Of a stretch of 64,000 bases of DNA, positions 1-11,292 are shown one piece after another. Numbering within the stretch: the stretch's first letter is position 1; each line of letters starts with the position of its first letter. Source of the DNA: JBKQVT01 sp963727245 (GTDB taxonomy: Bacteria > Planctomycetota > Planctomycetia > Pirellulales > Thermoguttaceae). The translations under genes and the position numbers were made by a program. Location: NCBI GenBank assembly GCA_963727245.1, contig CAVSFO010000018.1:248001-312000 (forward strand). Direction: 5' to 3'. The notes beneath the pieces are model-generated. The model saw only the letters and a list, made by a program, of their open reading frames with translations, made no database searches and had not been told where the DNA came from.

Positions 1-101
1 CTGGCCGGCGGCGGCGAAAGCGATCCCCGCGTTCCATCCGGCATATCCCCTACAATCGTCGGGAAGAATCGGACGCGACGGCACGCGGCTGAGCGCGTCG
101 G

Positions 102-145
102 TCCCCTCTCCGGGCACCGACCGAAGGTTGGTCGGGAGAGGGGAG
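102..145. repeat. REP-like palindrome (CCCCTCTCC family)
   Basis: CCCCTCTCC and its complement GGAGAGGGG bracket an inner inverted repeat (ACCGACC / GGTTGGT). The same outer arms recur near 33.0, 44.3, 53.9-54.1 and 58.6 kb, always between genes. No gene is evident in the first 230 bases. Confidence 0.6.
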
Positions 146-233
146 ACTCCCGTGGCACGCGGCTAAGCTAGAGTTGCTGTGAAAGAATTCCTTCCCTTGC
201 TCCATCCCCAGCGGGACTGGAGGGCGGTCGCTC

Positions 234-1770
234 ATGCCCGACGACAATTCGACGACATGCGGAGCCGATTGCGGAAGTCCCGGCGGCGGGCCCGAGGGGT
301 GGGCGGCCGGCGCGGTGGCTCAAGGCGAGCAGTCCCTGGCGGCGTCCCGCAAGGAGCAAGGCCTGGATGCCATGATCCAGCGGATCAAGACGCTGACCGC
401 GCGGGTCGGCGGCGCCGGCCCGCGGCCCCCGGCAGCGGCGGCGGCGGCCCCGGCGGCGGCGGCCGAACCGCCCGCTCCGCAGCCCCCGACGGGCGATGGC
501 CGACGGGTGAACGAGTTCCTGCCCACGGAGCCGGAATCGTTTCAAAGCGCCGGCCTGTCGGAGACCCTGGTCGAGTCGCTCATCCTGAAGTTCCTGCTGG
601 CCCGCGGCGATGGCACGGGTCGGGAAATCGCCGACCAGGTCAAGCTGCCGTTCATTCTCGTCGACGAGCTGCTGCGCACCATGAAGAACGACCAACTGGT
701 GGGGCACAAGGGCGCGGCGGCGATGAACGATTTCCATTATCTGCTGGCCGACGTGGGCCGCGAGCGCGCCCGCCGCTATGCCTCGCACTGCACCTACTTC
801 GGCTCGGCCCCCGTCTCACTCGAGCGACTACGTCGCCAGCGTCACGGCGCAAACGCTCGCCGGGCAACAGCCCAAGGCCGAGCACCTCGCCGAGGCCTTC
901 GCCGACCTGCTGCTCAACCGGCAAATGCTCGACCGCCTGGGGCCGGCCATCAATTCCGGCCGGGGGCTGTTCCTTTACGGAGCGCCGGGCAACGGCAAGA
1001 CCAGCATCGCCGAGCGCGTCACCCGCGTCTTCGGCCAGGATATCTGGATCCCCCGCGCCGTCGGCGTCGACGGCGAGATCATCCGCCTCTACGACCCGTC
1101 CAATCACGAGGAGTTGCCCCTGGCGCCCTGCCAAGGCGTCTACGACCAGCGCAAGATCGACAAGCGCTGGATCCGCGTGCGGCGGCCCACGCTGGTGGCC
1201 GGCGGCGAGCTGACCATGTCGTCGCTGGAGGTGACGATCAACACCTCGACCGGCGTCTGCGAAGCCCCCTTGCAAATGAAGAGCAATTGCGGCACCCTGG
1301 TCATCGACGACTTCGGCCGCCAGCGCATCAAGATCCACGAGCTGCTCAATCGCTGGATCCTGCCCCTGGAAAAGCGCTACGATTTCCTCAACCTGCCCAA
1401 CGGAAAAAAGATCCAGGTCCCCTTCGATCAGCTCATCATCTTCTCCACGAACCTGGAGCCGCGGACGCTGGTCGATGAGGCATTCCTGCGCCGCATCCCC
1501 TACAAGATCGAAGTCCCCGATCCCTCCGAGGACGAGTTCCGCGACCTCTTCAAGCTGGTGGCGGCCGGACTCGGCTGCCCCTATCGCCGCGAGCCCGTCG
1601 ACCGGCTGATCGAGAAGCACTATCGGCAGCCGGGCCGGCCGTTTCGCTATTGCCATCCCCGCGACTTGCTCTTGCAGATCCGCAGCTTCTGCGCCTACAA
1701 GGGCGTGCCGCTGGAGATCACCGACGAGAACCTCGACCAGGCCGTGGTGAATTACTTCGCGGTGATGTAG
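234..1770 (+). CDS. AAA-family ATPase (frameshifted)
   Basis: About 510 residues once a frameshift near 832 is repaired: skipping one G inside CTCGAG joins the N-terminal frame (from 234) to the C-terminal frame (to 1770). The N-terminal ~100 residues are Ala/Pro-rich and probably disordered. A helical domain follows, then an AAA core with Walker A GAPGNGKT, Walker B TLVIDDFG, a sensor-1-like FSTNLEP and an arginine-containing RRIPYKI. Similar ATPases with an unassigned role are common in Planctomycetota. The substrate is unknown, no partner gene is adjacent, and the start is chosen only because it opens the longest frame. The frameshift is more likely a sequence error than decay, because both halves are well preserved. 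Confidence 0.75.
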
Positions 1771-1853
1771 GGGGGAAAGAGGGATTTGGGGATTAAGGGA
1801 TTTGGGGATTTAGGGGCGTGAATCGCGGGTTGGCGTTATTCCAGCGCCCCAAG

Positions 1854-1875
1854 CCCACCGGCTGTGTCCGGTGGG
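1854..1875. repeat. REP palindrome (CCCACCGG family)
   Basis: CCCACCGG and CCGGTGGG flank a short loop, preceded by CCCCAAG. The same element recurs at 9411-9492 and 41598-41631. Confidence 0.6.
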
Positions 1876-1904
1876 AATTGCCCCGCCGCTGACCCCGATT
1901 TTCC

Positions 1905-1935
1905 GGCCCCCGGCCCCTGGTCCCTGGCCCCTATT
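1905..1935. repeat. GGCCCCTGGTCCC low-complexity tract
   Basis: Short iterations of CCCCGGCCCCTGGTCCCTGG just beyond the hydrolase stop. Related tracts lie at 3192-3250 and 52688-52822, each next to a gene end. Confidence 0.5.
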
Positions 1936-2593
1936 CCTCCCCCGCTCGCCGGATAAACTCATTCACCTGCTCGGCGTGCGAAAGGTTGATGAGATGACCG
2001 CCGTCGGGCAACATCACGTCGGCGGCCACCCGCGAGGCGCGGATCATGCGGTCGCGGCGGCCGTGAATCTGGAACACCCGCGGGCCGGCGATCGGCGTGG
2101 GCCGCCAGTGCAGGATGGCCCCGATCGCCCAGCGCAGCCAGCGGCGGTCGCTTGCGCGGAACATGGCCGCACACAGACGCTTCTGCTCGGGCGTCAGGCC
2201 GCCGAAGGTGAACAGCACCAGCGGGGCCAGCGGCTTGGCGGCGGCGACGCCCCAGGCCGGCACGTGGGACAAGATCGGCCGCAGCCAGCGGACGTCGCGG
2301 CGGATGGCCTCCGGGCGGCGGCAGCTTCCGACGAGCACCAGCGCCTTGGGCTGCAAGTGGCCGGCCATTTCGCAGGCCACCATGCCCCCGAACGACGACC
2401 CGCCCAGCACGATCGGTCTTTCGCGCGGGATGGTCGCGGCCAGCCGGGCCGCATAGCTCGGCAGCGTATCGTCCCGGTCCGGCGGAATCCACGGCGGCAC
2501 CAGCAGGTCGGGAAACGCCTGCCGCTGCGGCTCCCATTGGCGCTCGTCGGCCCCCAGCCCGGGAATCAGAACGAGTTGCCAGCGGTCATCCAT
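1931..2593 (-). CDS. alpha/beta hydrolase
   Basis: 220 residues, a compact single-domain alpha/beta hydrolase. The N-terminus runs strand-then-oxyanion region (VLIPGLGADERQW). The nucleophile elbow is GGSSFGG around residue 66, a late acid is likely in GRRDRMI, and the catalytic His sits in GGHLINLSH near the C-terminus, so the Ser-Asp-His triad looks complete. No signal peptide or lid insertion is visible, suggesting a cytoplasmic esterase/lipase-like enzyme; the substrate cannot be told from sequence. It stands alone between the ATPase and a small membrane protein. Confidence 0.8.
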   Translation of the reverse strand: MDDRWQLVLIPGLGADERQWEPQRQAFPDLLVPPWIPPDRDDTLPSYAARLAATIPRERPIVLGGSSFGGMVACEMAGHLQPKALVLVGSCRRPEAIRRDVRWLRPILSHVPAWGVAAAKPLAPLVLFTFGGLTPEQKRLCAAMFRASDRRWLRWAIGAILHWRPTPIAGPRVFQIHGRRDRMIRASRVAADVMLPDGGHLINLSHAEQVNEFIRRAGEE

Positions 2594-2672
2594 GGCTCAC
2601 AATGCCTTGCTGTCCATCGCACCCGGCGCGGTCGGGTTCCAGTAAATAACGCGAGACGCACTGCTGCCCGTA

Positions 2673-2981
2673 TCAGCAAAAAAATATCGTCCGGACAAGA
2701 GATAGAAGCACAAGACTGGCAGCCAACAGGGAGCAGCCCCACCGCACGAACAGCAGGTCTCCCTTCGATGGCGACATCGGCCGACGCACAAGGATAATCA
2801 CGGTGCCAACCCAGTAGCCGATCATCACCGCAGCCATTCCACGGACGGTTTCGCCCATGTCGAGGACAAGACCCGCCAGGATGGTAAGCACGACCTGCTG
2901 TTTGACCGCAAACCAAATCTGCCGATCGTAGGCAGGATCGATTCCCAACTTTCTGTGCCAAATTGGGCCAGTCAGTGGCAT
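2673..2981 (-). CDS. small membrane protein, unknown function
   Basis: 102 residues with two or three hydrophobic segments: QQVVLTILAGLVLDM, AVMIGYWVGTVIILV and a C-terminal CSLLAASLVLLSLV. I recognise no family. It lies 79 bp upstream (minus-strand sense) of the hydrolase start and could be co-transcribed with it. Codon use is less GC-rich than its neighbours, and there is no strong ribosome site, so it may be a minor or recently acquired gene. Confidence 0.4.
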   Translation of the reverse strand: MPLTGPIWHRKLGIDPAYDRQIWFAVKQQVVLTILAGLVLDMGETVRGMAAVMIGYWVGTVIILVRRPMSPSKGDLLFVRWGCSLLAASLVLLSLVRTIFFC

Positions 2982-3191
2982 TATCCGCTCCCTCGCTCCG
3001 CCGGGCCTGAGCGACCGTCAAACAGCCTCTTGGCCGCGCGGAATCTCAACCGAACGGAAGTCGTGGGGAGGTCGAGCGGCCTCGGCGGCTGCCCACCGTT
3101 CGATTTTACAGCGCCTTGGGGACAGTGACAACCGCGGCTGCGACCGATCCGCGCCGCTCCCCGCGACTCCGGATCGCTAAACCAGAGTATC

Positions 3192-3247
3192 GCGGCCCCC
3201 GGCCCCTGGTCCCCGGTCCCCGGCCCCTGGTCCCCGGCCCCTGCCCC

Positions 3248-3250
<3 letters not shown>
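3192..3250. repeat. GGCCCCTGGTCCCC low-complexity tract
   Basis: Three to four iterations of CGGCCCCTGGTCCC directly beyond the acs stop codon. The rest of 2982-3247 shows no gene. Confidence 0.5.
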
Positions 3251-5209
<1,959 letters not shown>

Positions 5210-5241
5210 GGGCGAGGTCCTCCCCTTCGATCGGCGATCCC

Positions 5242-5287
5242 GGGGACTGTCCCGATTTTCGTGTCAGCGAAAATGGGAGTGTCCCCC
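5242..5287. repeat. REPIN, GGGGACTGTCCC family
   Basis: Inverted pair: GGGGACTGTCCCGATTTTCG, a short loop, then the complement CGAAAATGGGAGTGTCCCC. Related pairs are at 10995-11038, 11131-11210, 41415-41458 and 61836-61897, and a half copy lies near 5430. It sits upstream of acs (minus-strand sense); nothing else is seen in 5210-5565. Confidence 0.7.
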
Positions 5288-5565
5288 TACGCGCCGTGCA
5301 AGGACTGTTCTGACACAGAAACGTTTACAGGGCCCGTCCCGGCGCAGGTGCCAGCGCCAGGAAGATTGACCAATTCTAGGAAAAATCTTCCGCCGGTCAA
5401 TTGTCCAGCCGCCGGCACGGCATGCGGGACAGTCCCGTCAGGGGGGGGACAAGAGTCGCCGTCCTACCCGGCAGCTAAATGAGGATTGCTGCCACGGGTG
5501 ACAGAAGCGTTTCGGACGCGCTCTAAGGTCTAAGAACTAAGGCCTAAGAACCAAGTTCTAAACAC

Positions 5566-8500
5566 TTAGTAGTTGAGCCCCACGGAGAAGCTGAAGGTCT
5601 GCGTCTCGTCGCCCGCTTGCTTGATGATCGGGAAGGCGAAGTCCAGCGCGATGGGGGCGGGCCCCATGGCGGGAATGGCAATCCTGAGGCCGAATCCGGG
5701 GGCCACGCGAATCTTGTCCGACCAGTCGCTGATCGTCGGCTCCACCGTCCCCGCGTCCACGAACAACACCCCCCGCAGCATGTCGTCCGGCGTGATCGGG
5801 AACATGTACTGGGCCGTGGTGAGCAATTGGAAGTCGCCGCCGATTTGCTGGCCGGTGACCGGATCGATGGGCGAGACGCCGCGGAACTCGAAGCCGCGGA
5901 TCGAGTTGAAACCGCCGGCGTAGAAGCGATCGTAGATGGGCGTCTCGTCGCCGGTGTAGCCCGCCCGCGCCGACAGCATGAACACGTGGCAGCCCGTATG
6001 GTCGGCCCGCTCGGACAGTTTGAAGTACTGGCTCAACTGCATCGCCACCTGGGGATAGGCGTAGGAGCCGACGACCTGCTCGAACGACAGCTTGAACAGG
6101 TGCCCCTCGGTGGCCAGAAACGGGCTGTCGAGGGTATTGTGCTGCAGACTGACCTCGAAGCCGTACATGGCGTTGTTACCCAAGACCTGGGTCAGGGCGG
6201 CGGGCGTCGGCACCACGGGATTGCTGATGTTGATGTTCTCGCCGATGAAGGCGACTCCCGCCGTCAGGTCGTGGGTGAGTTGATAGCCCAAGCCGACGCG
6301 GCCGCCCTCGCGTGCTTCCTCCCATTGGGTGAAGATGCGGGTATTGTAGAAGCCGCTCAATCCCAGGCTGACGTCCTTGTCGCCCAGGTGGAACCAGTAC
6401 GGCTGCTGGTAGGTGACCTGGTAGTGTTGCAACTCGGTGCCGGGCATGCACTCGATGCGGAAGTCCTCGCCGCCGCCGCGCCAGGCCGAGCCGTTGTGGA
6501 CGTCCTCCCACGAGGTCGGGAAGCGGGTCCAGTCGAAGTTGTGTTCCTCCAGCACGATATTGCCCACCAGGCCGGCGTCCGAGTTCACGCCCACGCCGAC
6601 CATGATCCGGCCCGTCTGCGTCTCCTCGCTGATGATGCGGGGATCCAGGAGTTGGAACGGCTCGCCGTTGGGCGAAGGCTCCGTGACCGGGGAGCCGCTA
6701 CCAAAGATCGTGGTCAGTGGCGGCTGGAAGCCCCCAGGCAACGGCGGCGGTGCCGGGTTGGCGTAGGGCGGTGCTCCCTGATACCCATAGGGCGGCTGGT
6801 TGGCGTTGGGCGGCGCACCCTGATACCCATAGGGCGGCTGGTTGGCGTTGGGCGGCGCACCCTGATACCCATAGGGCGGCTGGTTGGCGTTGGGCGGCGC
6901 ACCCTGATTGCCGTATGGGTTCGGCGTTCCCTGATTGGCATACGGATTCGGCGTTCCCGGATTGGCATACAGGTTCGGCGCGCCCGGATTGGCATACAGG
7001 TTCGGTGCGCCCGGGTTGCCGTTGGGCTGCTGGTCCGGGGCTCCGCCTTGGGCCGCTGTCAAGTAACCCTGTCCGCCTTGCGGCCAGGGCTGCCCCGTTA
7101 CGCCCGACGAGGAAAGCGGCGCCTGTTGGGAAACGGCCGGCGGGTAGGCCGGCTGCGGCTGCGGGGCGGAATACGGCGGCCGAGAATACTGTGGCGATGC
7201 GGGGGGATAATACCCGGGCGGCGACTGCGCCGGCGGGTAAGACGGCGAATAAGACGGCAGAGGCGGATTGGCCGGGGCCGGACCGGACGAGTAGTCGCCC
7301 GCAGCGGCCGGCGCATCGCTGGGAGCCGTCGCGGTCGGGGTGTCCGTGGGCGTGATGTCGGGCCGGGAAAAGCCGCGGTCGCCGGTATACTGGCCGCGAA
7401 TGACCATCGGCTGCGCCATCCCCTGCGGGACGGGCGCGGGCGCCGGCTGCCAATTGGGATCGGCCGACGGGGGCGGCAGCGGCGCTGGGTAGGGGAGGGG
7501 CGCGCCCGCGCCGCTGGGCGGTGCATATTGCGGCGGGTATGGGTTGACCGGCGGCGCGAAGACCGGCCCGGGGGCGGCCCAGGCGGCCGGCGGCGGCGCG
7601 CCAACGCCCACCTCGCGCTCGGCCCGCCGCAGGTCCTGCACGCTGTTGTACTCATAGACGATATCGAGGGTGCGCTCGGCCGGCGGGGGCTGATCCGCAG
7701 GCGACGGGTCGGGGCTCTGGCCGCGGTAGCCGCCGTGCCGCTTGGGCTGATCCGGATCCTCGGCGACCAACGTCTCGTCGTCACCGCTGTCGCTGTTCGT
7801 CTTGCCCGGCTTGTTCAGCGCAATCTCGGGCGGGCGGCCCTTGGACGGATCGACCATGAACAGTCCCGAGGCCCTCAATCGCCGCTCGCTGTCGCGCACT
7901 TCCCGCATGTCGATGATGTCGCCGGGCTTGAAGGAGAGGCGGTTCAGCACGGTGCTGAGCTGGGTGTGGGGATCCTCCCCCTTGATGACCACGCTGATGC
8001 GGCCGACGCGGTAGGGGTGGCCTTCGTGAATGTTGTAGACGAGATCGACCTGGCCGGGATATTCGAGTAACCGCGGTTCGCCCTTGACTTCGGCCTTGAC
8101 ATAACCGATGGCGCCGTACTTGTCCTCAATTTTTCTTATGTCGGCATTGAGCGCCGCTTGCTCGAAGGGCTTGCCGCTGGCAAGTTTCAGTTTCGCCATC
8201 AGCTCCGGGGTGGCAAACCTCGTGTTGCCGATAAGGCCGATGTTGCGGATGAAGGATCGCGGGCCTTCGTCGATCACGAAGGTCACCGTCAGCCGCGTCT
8301 GGTCCTCGTTGTATTCCAGGGTGCGGCCGACGACGGCCTGGAAGAACCCCAGGCTGCGGTAATAGGCGGTAATCCGCTTGCAGTCCTCGTCGATCTCCTT
8401 CAAATCGACGTCGCCGCCGAAGAAGAAAAGGAAGACCGCCTTGGTCTTGGGCACGGTCAGTTTGATGTGCCACGGGTCGACGATTTGGGCGCCCACGATC

Positions 8501-9207
8501 TTGACCGACCAGACTTCCTGCTTGGGCCCTTCGTCGATGGTATACACGGCCTGGAGCTGGCCCGGCTTGTTGCCTTCCAGGATGGTGATGCGGACTTTGC
8601 TGTAGCCCTTTTTGTGGTAGAAGTCTTCCAGTTTGCGGCGGCCTTCTTCGACTTCGTAGGGATCGGCCGCATCGCCCACCTTGAATCCCAACTCCTTTTT
8701 GAGGGTGTGCCCCGCATACTGTGCGTTGCCGGTGATGATGATTGCTTTGAGGATGGCGCGTTCGACCAGCCGGAAGATGACCACCCGGCCGCCCGGCACC
8801 CGCTGCGAGAACGCCTTGATGCTGACGAAACTCCGCATCTTGTGCAGCCGCCCGATGTCCCCCTCGATCACTTCCGGATCGTAGGGCCGACCGGCGCGGG
8901 TATGAATCTCCGCCAGGATCTTCTCCTTCGTCACCGCCCGATTGCCTTGGACCTGGACCGCCACGACCATGTCTTCGGCCGGCCGGGCCGGCGGCGCCAC
9001 TCCCAGCGGTCCCATGAGCGGCGCTTCGCCGGGCATTCCGGGCATCGGGGGCATCGGCGGCGGGGGTGAGCCGAAACCGCCGGGCGCTATCGGCGCGCCG
9101 GGAGGCATCTGGGCCGCCAACGGCGCGCCGCTTAGCACGATCAGCAGCAGGGGCGCAAAGCACCGCAGCAGGTGGACACAACGCGGACCGATTGCCGGCT
9201 TAGCCAT
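5566..9207 (-). CDS. bamA: BamA-like Omp85 outer-membrane assembly protein with proline-rich insert
   Basis: About 1213 residues from the ATG at 9207, where a signal peptide begins (hydrophobic CFAPLLLIVLSG, cleavage near PLAAQ). An upstream in-frame ATG at 9378 would put 57 atypical residues before it. Residues ~80-500 carry POTRA repeats (first VVAVQVQGNRAVTKEK). Residues ~535-835 are extremely Pro/Gln/Tyr/Asn-rich. The rest is an Omp85 beta-barrel with a loop-6-type FNSIRGFEF and a terminal strand ending in GLNY. Omp85 proteins fold and insert outer-membrane proteins. The length, against about 800 residues for enterobacterial BamA, comes from the insert, which has a 14-residue unit repeated three times (6776-6905) and an 8-residue unit. 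No frame disruption is seen. Confidence 0.88.
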   Translation of the reverse strand: MAKPAIGPRCVHLLRCFAPLLLIVLSGAPLAAQMPPGAPIAPGGFGSPPPPMPPMPGMPGEAPLMGPLGVAPPARPAEDMVVAVQVQGNRAVTKEKILAEIHTRAGRPYDPEVIEGDIGRLHKMRSFVSIKAFSQRVPGGRVVIFRLVERAILKAIIITGNAQYAGHTLKKELGFKVGDAADPYEVEEGRRKLEDFYHKKGYSKVRITILEGNKPGQLQAVYTIDEGPKQEVWSVKIVGAQIVDPWHIKLTVPKTKAVFLFFFGGDVDLKEIDEDCKRITAYYRSLGFFQAVVGRTLEYNEDQTRLTVTFVIDEGPRSFIRNIGLIGNTRFATPELMAKLKLASGKPFEQAALNADIRKIEDKYGAIGYVKAEVKGEPRLLEYPGQVDLVYNIHEGHPYRVGRISVVIKGEDPHTQLSTVLNRLSFKPGDIIDMREVRDSERRLRASGLFMVDPSKGRPPEIALNKPGKTNSDSGDDETLVAEDPDQPKRHGGYRGQSPDPSPADQPPPAERTLDIVYEYNSVQDLRRAEREVGVGAPPPAAWAAPGPVFAPPVNPYPPQYAPPSGAGAPLPYPAPLPPPSADPNWQPAPAPVPQGMAQPMVIRGQYTGDRGFSRPDITPTDTPTATAPSDAPAAAGDYSSGPAPANPPLPSYSPSYPPAQSPPGYYPPASPQYSRPPYSAPQPQPAYPPAVSQQAPLSSSGVTGQPWPQGGQGYLTAAQGGAPDQQPNGNPGAPNLYANPGAPNLYANPGTPNPYANQGTPNPYGNQGAPPNANQPPYGYQGAPPNANQPPYGYQGAPPNANQPPYGYQGAPPYANPAPPPLPGGFQPPLTTIFGSGSPVTEPSPNGEPFQLLDPRIISEETQTGRIMVGVGVNSDAGLVGNIVLEEHNFDWTRFPTSWEDVHNGSAWRGGGEDFRIECMPGTELQHYQVTYQQPYWFHLGDKDVSLGLSGFYNTRIFTQWEEAREGGRVGLGYQLTHDLTAGVAFIGENINISNPVVPTPAALTQVLGNNAMYGFEVSLQHNTLDSPFLATEGHLFKLSFEQVVGSYAYPQVAMQLSQYFKLSERADHTGCHVFMLSARAGYTGDETPIYDRFYAGGFNSIRGFEFRGVSPIDPVTGQQIGGDFQLLTTAQYMFPITPDDMLRGVLFVDAGTVEPTISDWSDKIRVAPGFGLRIAIPAMGPAPIALDFAFPIIKQAGDETQTFSFSVGLNY
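6776..6985 (-). repeat. in-frame 42-bp and 24-bp tandem repeats in bamA linker
   Basis: Three 42-bp units encode QGAPPNANQPPYGY. Upstream in the protein several 24-bp units encode NPGAPNLYA variants. Near-identity of the 42-bp units suggests recent slippage expansion inside the linker. Confidence 0.75.
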
Positions 9208-9410
9208 GGAGGCCCGTTCCGTGCGAAAGAGAATAGCTAGACAAGCCGCGAAAGATGCGTGTAAATACCTGAATTGCCCGCCCCAGACAAGGCGAATTCC
9301 GCCGCAGGCGAGCAAATTCCCGTCGCGACCAAGGTCCATCCCCCTCCGAGAGATGGTTAATCGTGGCCTAGACCCCAACTATAGAGGGGGGCTGTTTCAC
9401 CGTTATCGAC

Positions 9411-9492
9411 CCCCCAAGCCCACCGGCGGCGTCCGGTGGGAACGGGCGCCGCCTGTCGCCTCGGATCCCACCGGACGCCGCCGGTGGGCGTG
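9411..9492. repeat. paired CCCACCGG-family REPs
   Basis: Two copies of CCCACCGG(N)CCGGTGGG in opposite sense, separated by about 25 bp, make a REPIN upstream of bamA (minus-strand sense) and downstream of dnaB. It is the only structure seen in 9208-9519 apart from a half REP (GGGGGACAGTCCCC) that overlaps the dnaB stop. Confidence 0.6.
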
Positions 9493-9519
9493 GGGAGCCG
9501 CGCAAGGGGGACAGTCCCC

Positions 9520-10958
9520 TCAGAAGTCGTCGCCCCCGGGCTCGGGCTCGAATTCCTCGTAGGGCTTCTGCGAGAGATTCTCGAAGCGCGTGTACTTGTC
9601 GAACCACGCCAGCTTGATGTCGCCAGTCGGGCCGTTCCGCTGCTTGGCCACGTGGATGTCGGCCTGCCCCAGCACGTTCATCTCCTGCGCTTCCTCGCGG
9701 GTGTGATACATCTCCTCGCGGTTGATGAACATGACCACGTCGGCGTCCTGCTCGATGGCCCCGGACTCGCGGAGATGGCTCAGCCGGGGACGATGCTCCT
9801 CCTTGCCCATTTCCACCTGCCGGTTCAATTGGGCCAGGCAAAGCAGGGGGATGCTCAGCTCGCGGGCCAGGCACTTCAGCCGGCGGGCCATTTTGGCCAC
9901 CTGCTCTTGACGCGGGTCGCGGGGATCGTCCGGCTGGATCAGTTGCAGGTAGTCGATGACCAGGAAGCCGATCTTCTGTTTCCGCTTCAGTCGCCGGGCC
10001 ACTGCCGCGATCTCCGTCACCGTGCGGGCCGGCGTATCGTCGATGAAGATCGGCGCCTTGCCCAAGTGGGCCGAGGCCTCGATCAGCTTCTTGCGGTCCT
10101 CGCCGGAAAGGAAGCCGCTGCGGAACTTGCTGGCGTCGATGCGGCCTTGCGAGCAGAGCAACCGCTGAGCCAACTCCAGCCGCGCCATCTCCAGGCTCAC
10201 GAACAACGTGGGCACGCCGGCCTCGATGGCGACGTATTCGGCCACGTTGGTGGCCAGCGCCGTCTTGCCCATGCTGGGCCGGGAAGCCAGTACGATCAAC
10301 TCCGAGCCGTGCAGCCCGCCGGTCAGGGCGTCGAGGTCGCGGAAGCCGGTGGGAACGCCCCCCCTTCGCCTCGCTCCAGCCGGGCGTCGATCCGCTCGAA
10401 GGCCTCGACCAGCACGTCGTGGATGTTGAATACCTGGTCGTTGGTGCGGCTGTCGCGGACGGCGAAAATTTTCTCTTCCGCCTGGTTGACCGCGTCGCGG
10501 ACCTCCATGCCCGGCTCCCAGGCGTCGCGGAGGATCTCGGTGCTGGCGTGGATCAGGGCGCGGAGGATGGCCTTCTGGCGGACGATCTCCGCATAGTGCA
10601 TGACGTTGGCGGCGTAGGGGACGGCCTGCAAGACCTCGGCCAGGTAGGCCGTGCCGCCGACGGCCTCCAGCTCGCCCGCCTGGCGGAGCCGCTCGACCAG
10701 CAACGTGGTGTCGATCCGCTTGCCCTCGTCGTGCAGGGCCAGGATCTGCCGGTACAGCTTCTGGTTGGCGTCGGCGTAGAAATCGTCGGCCCGCAGCTCC
10801 AGCGCCACCTCGTCGCACATCAGGGGGTCCAGCAACAGGCTGCCCAGCACGCCCCGCTCGGCCTCCAGGTTCTGCGGAGGCAGGCGGTCGAGAATCTCCG
10901 AAGCCACCCGTGCCCCCGGGTGCGGCGTGTCGATGCGGTCCGCGGTAGCCATGGTCAT
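9520..10958 (-). CDS. dnaB: replicative DNA helicase DnaB (frameshifted)
   Basis: About 480 residues when the frames are joined. The N-terminal DnaB domain begins at MATADRIDTPHPG (10952; 10958 is an alternative), with PPQNLEAERGVLGSLLLD. The C-terminal RecA-like domain has Walker A SRPSMGKTALA, Walker B FLVIDYLQLI and the conserved HLRESGAIEQDADVV. The break falls in a run of seven C (10358-10364): six C would restore LERGEGGVPTGFRDLD across the linker. DnaB unwinds DNA at the replication fork and is essential, so a homopolymer sequence error is far likelier than a lesion. The stop codon overlaps a half REP. Confidence 0.92.
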
Positions 10959-10994
10959 CCGTGCTCCTGATCCGTGCCCCCCCAGGGCTCCGAA

Positions 10995-11210
10995 GGGGAC
11001 GGTCCCATTTTCGTGGGACGAAAATTGGGACAGTCCCCGCGTCACGTTCGGCATGATACGGCCCCGGGGCGAACTTGGCAATGGCCCCGGCCGGGGCGGG
11101 CGGGTTGCCAGCGGGCCGGAGGCGCTCACAGGGGACTGTCCCGATTTTCGCGGCGCCGACGGCGTAACCCCACAAACGGGCGCCGGCGCCGCGAAAATGG
11201 GACTGTCCCC
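10995..11210. repeat. two REPINs, GGGGACTGTCCC family
   Basis: 10995-11038 is a tight inverted pair, and 11131-11210 is a wider pair with arms GGGGACTGTCCCGATTTTCG and its complement. GCGGGTTGCCAGCGGGCCGG is also repeated near 11098 and 11226. They fill the divergent spacer between dnaB and the aminotransferase; no gene is seen. Confidence 0.7.
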
Positions 11211-11292
11211 CTTGCGCTGCCCCGGGCGGGTTGCCAGCGGGCCGGAAAATGAATACCCTCAGGGCTTTCCCGCCTCGATCGATGAGCCGCCG

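Noticed and set aside
5617..8070. 817-codon plus-strand frame
   Set aside because: Antisense of bamA. The Gly/Arg/Val repeats mirror the proline-rich linker.
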